Assembly: GCA_947074335.1 (NCBI GenBank)
Contig: CAMTPG010000132.1
Location: 1-7,136, forward strand
DNA: 7,136 bases
Source: an uncultured Parabacteroides sp.
GTDB taxonomy: Bacteria > Bacteroidota > Bacteroidia > Bacteroidales > Tannerellaceae
Direction of reading: 5' to 3'
Position numbers and translations under genes: made by a program. A model generated the notes under the pieces. It was not told the DNA's origin and did no database searches. It saw nothing but the letters and a program-made list of their open reading frames with translations. This document shows, piece by piece, positions 1 to 6,919 of this stretch. Within the stretch, counting starts at the first letter, position 1; each line of letters starts with the position of its first letter.

Positions 1-358
1 AATCGCGCAACCACATGGCATGAATGTCGCCGGTATAAACCAGTGTATCATCTTTGCCGTCGGTTTTGCGATAACGCACGGTTGTATCGAGTGTATTGGG
101 AAAACAGTTTTCGAACATCCAGGCCAGTTTTTGATTCTTCAGCATTTTGGTGATGCGTTGAATCTCTTTATCTACTGCTTTGGATGTGAAAAGGCGATTG
201 TTGGCATCTGGTCTGTTGGTCTCGAGAATTTTGATTTGTTGCGCCATTTCCGGTAAAACGGTATTATCTGCCGGCAGGCTTAAATTCATGGCGTGCAGTT
301 GGGCGCCGCTCCAAAGAGCCGCCGTAAAAGCACAAAGTAAAATCTTTTTAGATTGCAT
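1..358 (-). CDS. Secreted glycoside hydrolase family 125 exo-alpha-mannosidase, 5' part only
   Basis: The frame opens with ATG at 358-356 on the minus strand and stays open to the left edge, giving 119 complete codons. GH125 enzymes are metal-independent exo-alpha-mannosidases that remove terminal mannose, notably alpha-1,6-linked, from mannans and N-glycans. Residues 1-23 form a signal peptide (MQSKKILLCAF, hydrophobic core, then AQLHA before the cut), so the enzyme is exported, probably to the periplasm. The family signature follows: NRPDANNRLFTSKAVDKEI at 48-66, LAWMFENCFPNTLDTTV at 78-94 and TGDIHAMWLRD at 109-119, recognised from memory of the former DUF1237 family. Known members are about 430-490 residues, so roughly three quarters of the gene lies outside the window. 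The gene is divergent from the GLUG gene, with a candidate -7 element about 150 bp upstream. Neighbours to the left are unseen, so membership of a glycan-use locus cannot be judged. The family call is strong; the linkage preference is inferred. Confidence 0.9.
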   Translation of the reverse strand, partial: MQSKKILLCAFTAALWSGAQLHAMNLSLPADNTVLPEMAQQIKILETNRPDANNRLFTSKAVDKEIQRITKMLKNQKLAWMFENCFPNTLDTTVRYRKTDGKDDTLVYTGDIHAMWLRD

Positions 359-507
359 GGTATATATATTGTTAAATGAAAAATTAAAAATTTTCGTTCA
401 ATGAAAATAGACGAAGAATCAGGCTAAACCTGAATGAATGAGCTTTTTATTCATAAGTCATGTTATTATAATTTATAAAGTTTCAGCGTTCGGGTTTGTT
501 ACGCTTG

Positions 508-515
508 CAAAACTA
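508..515 (-). promoter_or_regulatory. Candidate -7 element for the GH125 gene
   Basis: On the minus strand these bases read TAGTTTTG, a full match to the Bacteroidota primary sigma -7 consensus TAnnTTTG. No clear TTTG-type -33 element lies at the usual distance of about 20 bp upstream (plus-strand region near 535-539). If used, transcription would begin near 500 and leave a leader of about 140 nt before the ATG, which is long. The match is exact, but an 8-mer with two free positions also occurs by chance in AT-rich DNA. Confidence 0.45.
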
Positions 516-701
516 AAGAATATATTTTATTTATCTTGTATAGATTACAAAAACATATCAGATCCGGAAACAGATTTTCAGGTTTGATTTTACTTATTTT
601 ATGCCTGTCAGATTGTCAGCTTGTATTTATTATCTTTCGATGGCCATAAATTTGTTCGGCATCCGATTTTGGTTCCATAACGAGGGGATTTTAATTTCAT
701 C

Positions 702-724
702 GCCATGGAATTATTTTTCATGGC
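702..724. repeat. Hairpin with 9-bp stem in the divergent intergenic region
   Basis: GCCATGGAA at 702-710 pairs with TTTCATGGC at 716-724 around the loop TTATT, with a single G-T wobble. No T-run follows, so it is not a standard intrinsic terminator. It lies far from both candidate promoters. A regulatory hairpin, a protein site or chance are all possible. Confidence 0.4.
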
Positions 725-947
725 AATGTGGTGTTTAGCGCTTCATTTCAAACTATTGTTTTATACATAAAATAATCTGTCATTATGGCAGCTTCGAAGA
801 ATTTTACGGCACATTTATCTTCATTTCAGGTTTACAGATTAAGCTGTTTGTTTATTACATATTTATTAATAGATATGCTATATATATTAATTTGATCAGA
901 AATCTGCAAAATATCCATTAAAATGTTCATTATGTAAATATTATTAT

Positions 948-955
948 TATATTTG
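948..955 (+). promoter_or_regulatory. Candidate -7 element for the GLUG-domain gene
   Basis: The bases TATATTTG match TAnnTTTG exactly. A convincing -33 TTTG is missing at the expected place near 924-927, where the sequence is TGTT. Transcription would start near 961, giving a leader of about 65 nt. The predicted start falls within the left arm of the inverted repeat at 958-998. Confidence 0.5.
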
Positions 956-957
956 CA

Positions 958-998
958 TCATAAAGTAAACAAATAAAGAAGCGAACGCTACTTTATGA
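958..998. promoter_or_regulatory. 10-bp perfect inverted repeat over the predicted transcription start
   Basis: TCATAAAGTA at 958-967 is repeated as its exact reverse complement TACTTTATGA at 989-998, with 21 bases between. The arm centres are 31 bp apart, close to three helical turns. The repeat begins three bases after the candidate -7 element. It could be an operator for a dimeric regulator or, if transcribed, a leader hairpin. No matching regulator gene is in the window. Confidence 0.45.
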
Positions 999-1026
999 CA
1001 TTGTTATTATTCACATTTAAACCATA

Positions 1027-2067
1027 ATGAATATGAAAAAGAACCGACTCTCTTTAGTTGTTATGCTTTGCATACTTTGTTTACCCGGTATGATAACGGC
1101 TTCGAAATATGAGACCGGAACACCGGCCGACTGGAATGATGTAGAAACTCCGGCCGGAAAAGGAACAGCAAAAAAACCCTGGCTGATTACTTCGACCGAA
1201 CAATTTCAGGAAATTGCAAATGATGTATTGCAGGGCAATTCGTTTGCCGGACAACATTTTGCGCTGACTAATGATATTGAAGCTTCCTGGATACCGGTAG
1301 GAACATTAGATACACCGTTTCGCGGCAGTATAGACGGACGCGGACATAAAATATCGGTAACCGAAGATATTCTCTGGAACCGTTATGCCGGACGTTGTGC
1401 ACTGATTGGCGTATTTGGTTGTGTGGGAGAGGGCAGTGAGATTTCGAATTTGAAAATCAATTGTCATAAATCCATTCTTTCCAAAGACGGTTTTACACAA
1501 ATGGATTATACATTTGCCGGCGGACTGGCTGCGATTGTGCTGCCCGGCGCCACGGTGAAAAATTGTACAGTGGATGCCCGTCTGGTATTCGACGGTAAAA
1601 AATATACATTTGCCGGCAATGCAATTGGTTTAAATCTGGGCACAATAGACAATGTGGTTTCTGCTTCGAAAGTTCTGCCGGTACAGAAAAATAAAAATGC
1701 CGATTCGCATATTGGTCTGATTACCGGATATTGCGGAAAAGGCAGCGAAGTGCTGAGTTATGGCAGTTACGAAGGCATGATTCCTTCGGGAGTTGATCTG
1801 GCCGATGGCGAATGGATTTCGGTAGAACTGTATATCTCATCGGATGATGCTTTTTTCCGCAAATATGTGGAAATGCCCGACGAAAGTGGTGACTATGCCT
1901 TCCGCCATGTGGCACTGTTTCAGGATGAAATGATTTCGTATGTAAAAACACTTATACATAAAAACGACAACTCTACAGAAATTTTATCAACGCGCGAAAT
2001 TGCATTTATGCCTGATGATAATGTATTAAATACAAAATCAGGTAATTATGTAACACAGGTTTATTAA
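1027..2067 (+). CDS. Secreted GLUG/beta-helix-like protein
   Basis: A 346-residue exported protein of unknown precise role. Residues 1-25 are a signal peptide (basic MNMKKNR, hydrophobic core, ITA before S26). The cysteines at 15 and 18 are inside the hydrophobic core with no good lipobox, so a soluble secreted or periplasmic form is likelier than a lipoprotein. Residues 43-115 follow the layout common at the start of Bacteroidota GLUG and M26-N-like adhesins: GKGTAKKPWLITSTEQF, then FALTNDIEASWIPVG and FRGSIDGRGHKI. Two GLUG-like coils follow at 161-186 and 193-216, each opening with YTFAG, 32 residues apart, with the pattern hydrophobic-GxTVxNCTV. The last 90 or so residues, rich in acidic and aromatic residues, are not recognised. 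No type IX secretion C-terminal domain is seen. The ATG at 1027 gives MNMKK; the ATG at 1033 is a near-equal alternative. It is single-gene and closed by a terminator. Surface binding or adhesion is inferred from the fold only. Confidence 0.75.
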   Translation: MNMKKNRLSLVVMLCILCLPGMITASKYETGTPADWNDVETPAGKGTAKKPWLITSTEQFQEIANDVLQGNSFAGQHFALTNDIEASWIPVGTLDTPFRGSIDGRGHKISVTEDILWNRYAGRCALIGVFGCVGEGSEISNLKINCHKSILSKDGFTQMDYTFAGGLAAIVLPGATVKNCTVDARLVFDGKKYTFAGNAIGLNLGTIDNVVSASKVLPVQKNKNADSHIGLITGYCGKGSEVLSYGSYEGMIPSGVDLADGEWISVELYISSDDAFFRKYVEMPDESGDYAFRHVALFQDEMISYVKTLIHKNDNSTEILSTREIAFMPDDNVLNTKSGNYVTQVY

Positions 2068-2087
2068 TGGATTAGTTGTTCTGTGAT

Positions 2088-2116
2088 AAAGGCGGATCTC
2101 GTAAAGATCTGCCTTT
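2088..2116 (+). terminator. Hairpin terminator after the GLUG-domain gene
   Basis: AAAGGCGGATCT at 2088-2099 pairs with AGATCTGCCTTT at 2105-2116 around the loop CGTAA, 12 bp with one G-T wobble. It begins 20 bp after the stop codon and is followed by a T-rich tract. The A-rich left side means it could also act in the reverse direction, though no gene converges on it. Confidence 0.8.
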
Positions 2117-2219
2117 GTTATTTGATTTTAAATGAACTTATTAATTAATCTAATTTATTGAACATATCAGGGAAAATATTGGTTTAGCTTATGAAAAGGT
2201 TAGTATAGTCTGCTGATAA

Positions 2220-2227
2220 TATGTTTA
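2220..2227 (+). promoter_or_regulatory. Weak -7 candidate for the GlsB-type gene
   Basis: TATGTTTA matches TAnnTTTG except for the last base and lies 43 bp before the ATG. No clear -33 element is found. A separate promoter is expected because a terminator lies upstream, but this is only the best available match. Confidence 0.25.
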
Positions 2228-2253
2228 ATCAGAAAACCATATTAATCTGAAAA
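2225..2253. repeat. Direct repeat in the leader of the GlsB-type gene
   Basis: TTAATCAGAAAA at 2225-2236 recurs as TTAATCTGAAAA at 2242-2253, 11 of 12 bases identical at a 17-bp offset. It lies at or just downstream of the weak -7 candidate and ends 17 bp before the start codon. It may be a regulator site; AT-rich composition makes chance a real alternative. Confidence 0.35.
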
Positions 2254-2270
2254 TTTTAAAATAAAAGCAT

Positions 2271-2519
2271 ATGGATTTTATCTGGTTTATTATTATTGGC
2301 GGTGTTTCCGGTTTTGTTGCCTCTAAGATCTTTCAGGGTCACGGTTTAGGATTATTTGTAAATATTATTGTAGGTATCATCGGTGGTATCCTGGGTGGTT
2401 GGATTTTTGGTCTTTTCGGACTGAAATCGGTAGGATTGATCGGCGGTTTAATTACATCAGTGATAGGTGCAATTATTCTATTATGGATAGTCTCGTGGTT
2501 TACTAAAAAGAAGAAATAA
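2271..2519 (+). CDS. GlsB/YeaQ/YmgE family small membrane protein
   Basis: An 82-residue inner-membrane protein of the Transgly_assoc family (GlsB/YeaQ/YmgE), whose members are often induced by stress; the biochemical role is not established and the old 'transglycosylase-associated' name is not evidence of enzyme activity. Three hydrophobic helices are visible at about 2-18, 26-49 and 54-77. The glycine-rich core GLGLFVNIIVGIIGGILGG (25-43) is the family signature, and the C-terminus is a run of lysines, suggesting a cytoplasmic tail. The length is typical of the family. The ATG at 2271 is the only sensible start. The gene stands alone between two terminators and has an AT-rich leader with a direct repeat, so it is probably controlled separately from both neighbours. 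Confidence 0.9.
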   Translation: MDFIWFIIIGGVSGFVASKIFQGHGLGLFVNIIVGIIGGILGGWIFGLFGLKSVGLIGGLITSVIGAIILLWIVSWFTKKKK

Positions 2520-2549
2520 AAAAGGCAGACTTAAAAGTCTGCCTTTTTT
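2518..2549 (+). terminator. Strong intrinsic terminator after the GlsB-type gene
   Basis: AAAAAAGGCAGACT at 2518-2531 is perfectly complementary to AGTCTGCCTTTTTT at 2536-2549 with loop TAAA; the stem overlaps the last two bases of the stop codon. The symmetric A and T runs make it potentially bidirectional. It should insulate the receptor operon from upstream transcription. Confidence 0.92.
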
Positions 2550-2733
2550 ATTTCAGGTGTTTGCGAATCAAAACACAGAATTTATCCGGTCTGATTTTAA
2601 TTTTTCCTCTTTTCTTCGTGTCCTTTTTTTCGCTTTGTATACCTTATAATATGCCGGCTCATCCTCTTATCGAAATTGAAAAAATGTAATCTTTTTGTAA
2701 AATCATTGAAGTCTGTCTGTCATTTTCATCCTC

Positions 2734-2741
2734 TACTTTTG
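2734..2741 (+). promoter_or_regulatory. Candidate -7 element for the receptor operon
   Basis: TACTTTTG matches TAnnTTTG exactly, 17 bp before the first ATG. Transcription would begin near 2747-2749, leaving only about 10-15 nt of leader. There is no good -33 TTTG near 2710-2713. Immediately upstream is GTCTGTCTGTCAT (2711-2723), which contains CTGTCAT, a heptamer resembling half of an enterobacterial Pho box; this resemblance alone is weak evidence. Confidence 0.5.
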
Positions 2742-2758
2742 CTGCCGAAAACAAATAT

Positions 2759-5506
2759 ATGATGAAACAATTACTGGTATTTTTAATTTGTATTGCGGGA
2801 TATGTAAGCCCGGTTAAGGCAGCCGTATTAAAAGGTTTGGTTTTAGACGCACAAACCGGCGAAGAGCTGATTGGAGCTGCCGTTTTTCTTAAGGATGATC
2901 CCGCTACGGGAACTATTACAGGACTTGACGGTTCGTTTGTTTTGAAGAATGTGCCCGACGACAGGCAACTGATTTTAGTTTGCAGTTATATCAGTTACGA
3001 AGCACAGGAACAGCTGATTAATCCGGCTCAGACACAAACTGTTCTTTTCAATCTGCAACCCTCTTCAATGACTTTGGATGATGTTGTAATTATTGCTACT
3101 GTTGATAAAACAACCGATAATAATGCGCGGGCACTCGAGAAAAATGCTGCCACGGTTTTGAATGTGGTTAGTGCAAAAAGTATGCAGCTCTCGCCCGATT
3201 TGAACGTGGCAAATGTACTGCAACGTGTTTCGGGTGTAACCATGGAACGCGATAATTCGGGCGAAGCTCAATATGCCATTCTGCGTGGTATGGATAAACG
3301 ATATAATTATACGTTGGTAAATGGTGTAAAAATACCAAGTCCGGATAATAAAAACCGGTATGTACCGCTTAATATATTCCCCAGCGAATTGCTCGACAGA
3401 CTTGAAGTTACAAAATCGCTTACAGCCGATATGGAAGGCGATGCTGCCGGCGGAGCTGTGAATATGGTGATGAAAGATGCACCGGGACAATTTTATCTGC
3501 AGGCGAATTTATCGGGTGGTTACAGCAGCATGTTTTTCGACCGCGATTATGCGGCTTTCGATAAAGGCGGCCTAACCGCAACTTCGCCCCGTGCAGATTA
3601 TGGCAGCGATTATTCCGCTACAATGAATGATTTTGGTAAAGGCACATCGCGTATCTCTTACAAAACGCCCATGCCGAATCTGATTGGTGGTCTTTCGATC
3701 GGAAATCGTTTTCTGAACAATAAACTGGGTGTGGTATTAGCCGGAAGTTATCAGAATATTCATAAAGGCACCAACAGTGTTTTCTTTTCCGATAATATGC
3801 CGCAAACCGAAAGTACAGTGCGTGTAAATGTTCGTCGCGACCGTAAATATTCCGAACAACAGACACAATACGGAGCACATGCCAAACTGGATTGGCGCTT
3901 TAGCGAAAATCACAGAGTCGAATGGTATAATGCTTATATCGGCATGGAAAACAGCCAGGTGCGCGAAACTACCTCTACGGATCTGACTCTGAATTTCTCG
4001 CCCGAAAAAGGCAATTATCAACAGTCGTTCGAAACACGTTCCCAATATATTAAGCAACGCATTTTTGCCACGACTTTGCAGGGACAACATATATTGAATG
4101 ATTATTTTTCGTTCGACTGGTCGGCTGTTTATTCGGATGCCAAAAATGAATCTCCCGATAAAACCTATATTTCGCTGGATAATCTTACACAGGATTATAC
4201 ATCTTATATAACGGCTGATAATGCAGAGCGGCGGTGGGAACATAATTCGGATCGCGATTATGCCGGCTATTTTAATCTGAATTATAAGCAATCATTGCAT
4301 TTTGCCGATATGGCACTTAAAGTGGGTGGTATGTATCGTGATAAAGCACGTACAAACGATTTTGTAACCTACAAATTTATACCCGCCGACGGAACGAGAC
4401 CTGAAATGGGAAAAGATTTTAATTCGCTTGATGAAATTAACTGGAAAATATCTGCTCCGAAAGGCAGTGTGGGACCACTTAATTACGATGCCGGCGAAAA
4501 CATCGGAGCCGCTTATGGAATGGCAAAATTCAGTAACAAACAGGCACAGATTATTCTGGGTTTGCGTGCCGAACATACCCGACAAAATTATTTTATGTAC
4601 AGCCCTAATGCAGGCGATGATCCTTACGGAGAGCAAAATTACTGGGATATTCTGCCCTCGGTGCATCTTAAATATTCACCGCAACAAAATATAAATATAC
4701 GCGCCTCTTATTTTCGTTCGATCAATCGTCCGGGATTCTTTGAAATTGTTCCTTACAGCATCATCAACGAAGATTATACCGAATATGGAAATCCGAATCT
4801 GAAACGTGCCACAATCGACAATGTGGATTTGCGTTTCGAGATGTTTCCGCGGCCGACCGAGCAGTTTATGATTGGTTTTTTCTTCAAAAATATTCAGAAT
4901 CCGATCGAAGAGGCCTATTATACGGTAAACAGCCGACAATCGGGTTACGGTCCGGCCAATCTCGGAACAGCCAAAAACCTGGGATTTGAAGTTGATTTTA
5001 TCAAGTTTGTACGCAATTTCGGTGTAAAGGCCAATTATACCTATACACATTCGGCCATTACAACCGAGAAAACAGTCTATTATACCGACGAAAATGGTAA
5101 AACGGCTGCCATGAAAGTGGATCAGAATCGTCCGTTGGTAAACCAGGCACCGCACATGGCTAATCTATCATTATTATATAAAGATACTAAATACGGCTGG
5201 GATGCACAGCTGGCCGGAGCTTATACGGGTAAAAAGATTGTTATCGCTTCGCATTTTCTGAATTCGGATTATTGGGAAAAAGGTGCTTTTACCATAGATG
5301 TATCTGCCGAAAAACATTTCCGATTTGGATTATCTATGTTCATGAAAGCTAATAATTTACTGAATACGCCTTCGGAGCGATATATCCCGACTACCAATGC
5401 CTTCAATGATCAATTTGATAAACAGGATTTATCCAGCGGACGAACTTTGATACGTCAAAATCATTATGGACGTACATTTTTAGTGGGTGTTCGTTACAAA
5501 CTATAA
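2759..5506 (+). CDS. TonB-dependent outer-membrane receptor with carboxypeptidase-regulatory-like N-terminal domain
   Basis: A 915-residue outer-membrane active transporter driven by the TonB/ExbB/ExbD system. Residues 1-22 are a signal peptide (cut near VKA-A). Residues 23-100 form the CarboxypepD_reg-like domain usual in Bacteroidota, with GLVLDAQTGEELIGAAVFL and TGLDGSFVLKNVP. LDDVVIIAT at 106-114 occupies the TonB-box-like linker position. The plug is about 125-243, with NVLQRVSGVTMERD, RGMDKRYNYTLVNG (176-189), PLNIFPSELLDRLEVTKSL and GDAAGGAVNM. The rest is the beta-barrel, including YFRSINRPGFFEIVP at 651-665 and a C-terminal strand ending GRTFLVGVRYKL; the last residue is Leu rather than the more usual aromatic. 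The plug wording resembles the TonB-Xanth-Caul type of receptor rather than a SusC protein, and no susD gene follows. Two ATGs in tandem start the frame; either could be used. It heads an operon with two lipoproteins. The substrate is not readable; phosphoester uptake is inferred only from the third gene. Confidence 0.94.
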   Translation: MMKQLLVFLICIAGYVSPVKAAVLKGLVLDAQTGEELIGAAVFLKDDPATGTITGLDGSFVLKNVPDDRQLILVCSYISYEAQEQLINPAQTQTVLFNLQPSSMTLDDVVIIATVDKTTDNNARALEKNAATVLNVVSAKSMQLSPDLNVANVLQRVSGVTMERDNSGEAQYAILRGMDKRYNYTLVNGVKIPSPDNKNRYVPLNIFPSELLDRLEVTKSLTADMEGDAAGGAVNMVMKDAPGQFYLQANLSGGYSSMFFDRDYAAFDKGGLTATSPRADYGSDYSATMNDFGKGTSRISYKTPMPNLIGGLSIGNRFLNNKLGVVLAGSYQNIHKGTNSVFFSDNMPQTESTVRVNVRRDRKYSEQQTQYGAHAKLDWRFSENHRVEWYNAYIGMENSQVRETTSTDLTLNFSPEKGNYQQSFETRSQYIKQRIFATTLQGQHILNDYFSFDWSAVYSDAKNESPDKTYISLDNLTQDYTSYITADNAERRWEHNSDRDYAGYFNLNYKQSLHFADMALKVGGMYRDKARTNDFVTYKFIPADGTRPEMGKDFNSLDEINWKISAPKGSVGPLNYDAGENIGAAYGMAKFSNKQAQIILGLRAEHTRQNYFMYSPNAGDDPYGEQNYWDILPSVHLKYSPQQNINIRASYFRSINRPGFFEIVPYSIINEDYTEYGNPNLKRATIDNVDLRFEMFPRPTEQFMIGFFFKNIQNPIEEAYYTVNSRQSGYGPANLGTAKNLGFEVDFIKFVRNFGVKANYTYTHSAITTEKTVYYTDENGKTAAMKVDQNRPLVNQAPHMANLSLLYKDTKYGWDAQLAGAYTGKKIVIASHFLNSDYWEKGAFTIDVSAEKHFRFGLSMFMKANNLLNTPSERYIPTTNAFNDQFDKQDLSSGRTLIRQNHYGRTFLVGVRYKL

Positions 5507-5543
5507 TATCAAGAAATAACTAACATTTTTAAATAGATATAAA

Positions 5544-6899
5544 ATGAAAAAGAAGAATTTATTTTTACTCACGGCTTTAGCATTTGCTGTAAGTTTCTCA
5601 TCTTGTAGTAATGATACAATAATGGATGTAAATCCGGACAGCGGACAGACCAATCCCGATCTGTCGCCCGAAGCCGGTCTTTATCCTTCCAATGCCATTG
5701 TCTGGAAACAGGATACAACCATTACCCTTACTAATCATTTTCTGGTGGCAAAAGATAGTGCCTTATATATTGAACCCGGCGTTACGGTAATTGCCGACAA
5801 CGAAGATCTGAAACCCGAAATCGTTGTATTGGGCAATATGTATGCCATGGGAACTCAGGATAAACCCATTACTTTTACTGTAGCCGAACAGCATAAGACT
5901 GATCGATTCTCGCGTATGTGGGGCGGAATTATTTGCGGATACGATTCTAAAGAGGTATTACTGTCAAATACAATCATCGAATATTCGGGCGCTCAGACTA
6001 CCGAAGAATCCTTGTCGTATCAATATAAATTATTTAAAACGGCAACCGGCGAAGGAGTTCCTGCTTTTCATTTCTGCAATGTGGATGGTGCATTTGTTAT
6101 TCAGGATTGTACCTTCCGTAATAATGCAGAAGATCATATTTACATCACAGGTGGAAAATCGATTGTTTCAAACAACTTGTTTTACAGTAGCGGATATGAT
6201 GGCGGTGAAGCGATTAATTATAAGTCGGGATGCGAAGCTGATATTTGTTACAACATGATTTACGATGCCAATACAAACGGATTAAAATTATCAAATGCCG
6301 GTTTGAGTGTGGATATTCCCTCATCTCATCTGGTTATTTATAACAATACAATTTTGAATACAGGCTGGAGACGCCCGAAAATTAAAGGCGGATCAATTTG
6401 GCTCGAAGCAAATATTCATGCTGATTTGTATAATAACCTGATTTCAGATTGTCGCTGGGGATTGAAACGCAGTACTGATGAAGGTGAAAATAGTGCTTCT
6501 GTACTTACGCCTAATTTTTATTATGCGTCTACACAGGCTGGTGTAAATCAGATGCAGGGCAATGATCAGGAGGGAATTATTAATGGTGCACAAGATGTTT
6601 TCAGTACTTCTCCCGGACAATATGATCCCCTTTTCGTAAATTTCACTCAACAATCTAACATCAATATAAATACAGGAGCTGATGCCAGTGGTGCGCCGGC
6701 CACATTCGATACAAACTGGGATTTTCATCTGTTGGCTGCATCGCCTGCTCTGAAGGGAGGAAATACAGATTTTATGCGATTATTTGCAACAAATGGTATA
6801 ACTTTCGACGGATTAAAAAACATCGATACCGATCAGATTCAGATTACATATACATCGCCTGCTCCGGCAAGTTATTTCGGTGCTTTCGGCGCAAATTAA
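5544..6899 (+). CDS. Right-handed beta-helix lipoprotein, probable partner of the receptor
   Basis: A 451-residue lipoprotein of unknown biochemical role. The signal sequence MKKKNLFLLTALAFAVSF ends in the lipobox FSSC with the lipidated cysteine at 21; SNDTIMD follows, only a weak match to Bacteroidota surface-export signals. A short Pro/Asp-rich linker (29-45) leads into a parallel beta-helix: LYIEPGVTVIADNE (74-87), VVLGNMYAMGTQDKPITFT (94-112), MWGGIICG (125-132), then coils such as FVIQDCTFRNNAEDHIYITG (184-203), VSNNLFYSSGYDGGEAINY, ICYNMIYDANTNGLKLS (234-250), VIYNNTILNTGW and ADLYNNLISDCRWGL (293-307). DPLFVNF (361-367) and SPALKGG (400-406) are typical end pieces of such proteins. 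The fold is shared by polysaccharide lyases, esterases and binding proteins; no catalytic set is evident. It starts 37 bp after the receptor with no terminator between, so it is co-transcribed. A surface ligand-capture role next to the barrel is inferred from position, taking the place usually held by SusD. Confidence 0.82.
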   Translation: MKKKNLFLLTALAFAVSFSSCSNDTIMDVNPDSGQTNPDLSPEAGLYPSNAIVWKQDTTITLTNHFLVAKDSALYIEPGVTVIADNEDLKPEIVVLGNMYAMGTQDKPITFTVAEQHKTDRFSRMWGGIICGYDSKEVLLSNTIIEYSGAQTTEESLSYQYKLFKTATGEGVPAFHFCNVDGAFVIQDCTFRNNAEDHIYITGGKSIVSNNLFYSSGYDGGEAINYKSGCEADICYNMIYDANTNGLKLSNAGLSVDIPSSHLVIYNNTILNTGWRRPKIKGGSIWLEANIHADLYNNLISDCRWGLKRSTDEGENSASVLTPNFYYASTQAGVNQMQGNDQEGIINGAQDVFSTSPGQYDPLFVNFTQQSNININTGADASGAPATFDTNWDFHLLAASPALKGGNTDFMRLFATNGITFDGLKNIDTDQIQITYTSPAPASYFGAFGAN

Positions 6900-6919
6900 T
6901 TATCGAATAAAAAACAAAG

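Larger units (their letters stand above)
359..1026. other. Long divergent intergenic region (668 bp)
   Basis: This AT-rich stretch separates the leftward GH125 gene from the rightward GLUG gene. It holds a candidate -7 element for each, small inverted repeats at 434-454 and 702-724, an imperfect palindrome at 777-791 (CTGTCATTATGGCAG) and a 10-bp inverted repeat at 958-998. One unlisted frame at 601-738 (+) could encode 45 residues but has no supporting signal. The part between about 600 and 830 is less AT-rich than its flanks, which could mean a decayed gene remnant or an untranslated RNA. No RNA family was recognised here. Confidence 0.7.

Noticed and set aside
20..404. Two plus-strand open frames over the left edge
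   Set aside because: They are antisense to the GH125 coding frame, whose conserved family motifs are clear, and their products look like nothing known.
434..454. 6-bp inverted repeat ATGAAT/ATTCAT in the GH125 leader, and a 5-bp one at 419-433
   Set aside because: Stems are too short and AT-rich to claim a structure or riboswitch; no known leader RNA motif was recognised.
777..791. Imperfect palindrome CTGTCATTATGGCAG
   Set aside because: One mismatch in seven pairs and far from either candidate promoter; not enough for an operator call.
576..833. 10-bp direct repeat TTTCAGGTTT at 576-585 and 824-833
   Set aside because: A single 10-bp match in AT-rich DNA, 248 bp apart, with no similar flanks; chance is sufficient.
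2550..2733. Possible small gene or RNA between the GlsB-type terminator and the receptor promoter
   Set aside because: No open frame with a plausible start, no hairpin and no T-run were seen; it looks like ordinary upstream sequence.
3737..4291. 184-codon open frame on the minus strand inside the receptor gene
   Set aside because: It lies wholly antisense to a confidently assigned receptor, has a low-complexity Ile/Arg/Cys-rich product with no recognisable domain and no promoter or leader. The same holds for minus-strand frames at 3065-3490, 4292-4666 and 4676-5155.
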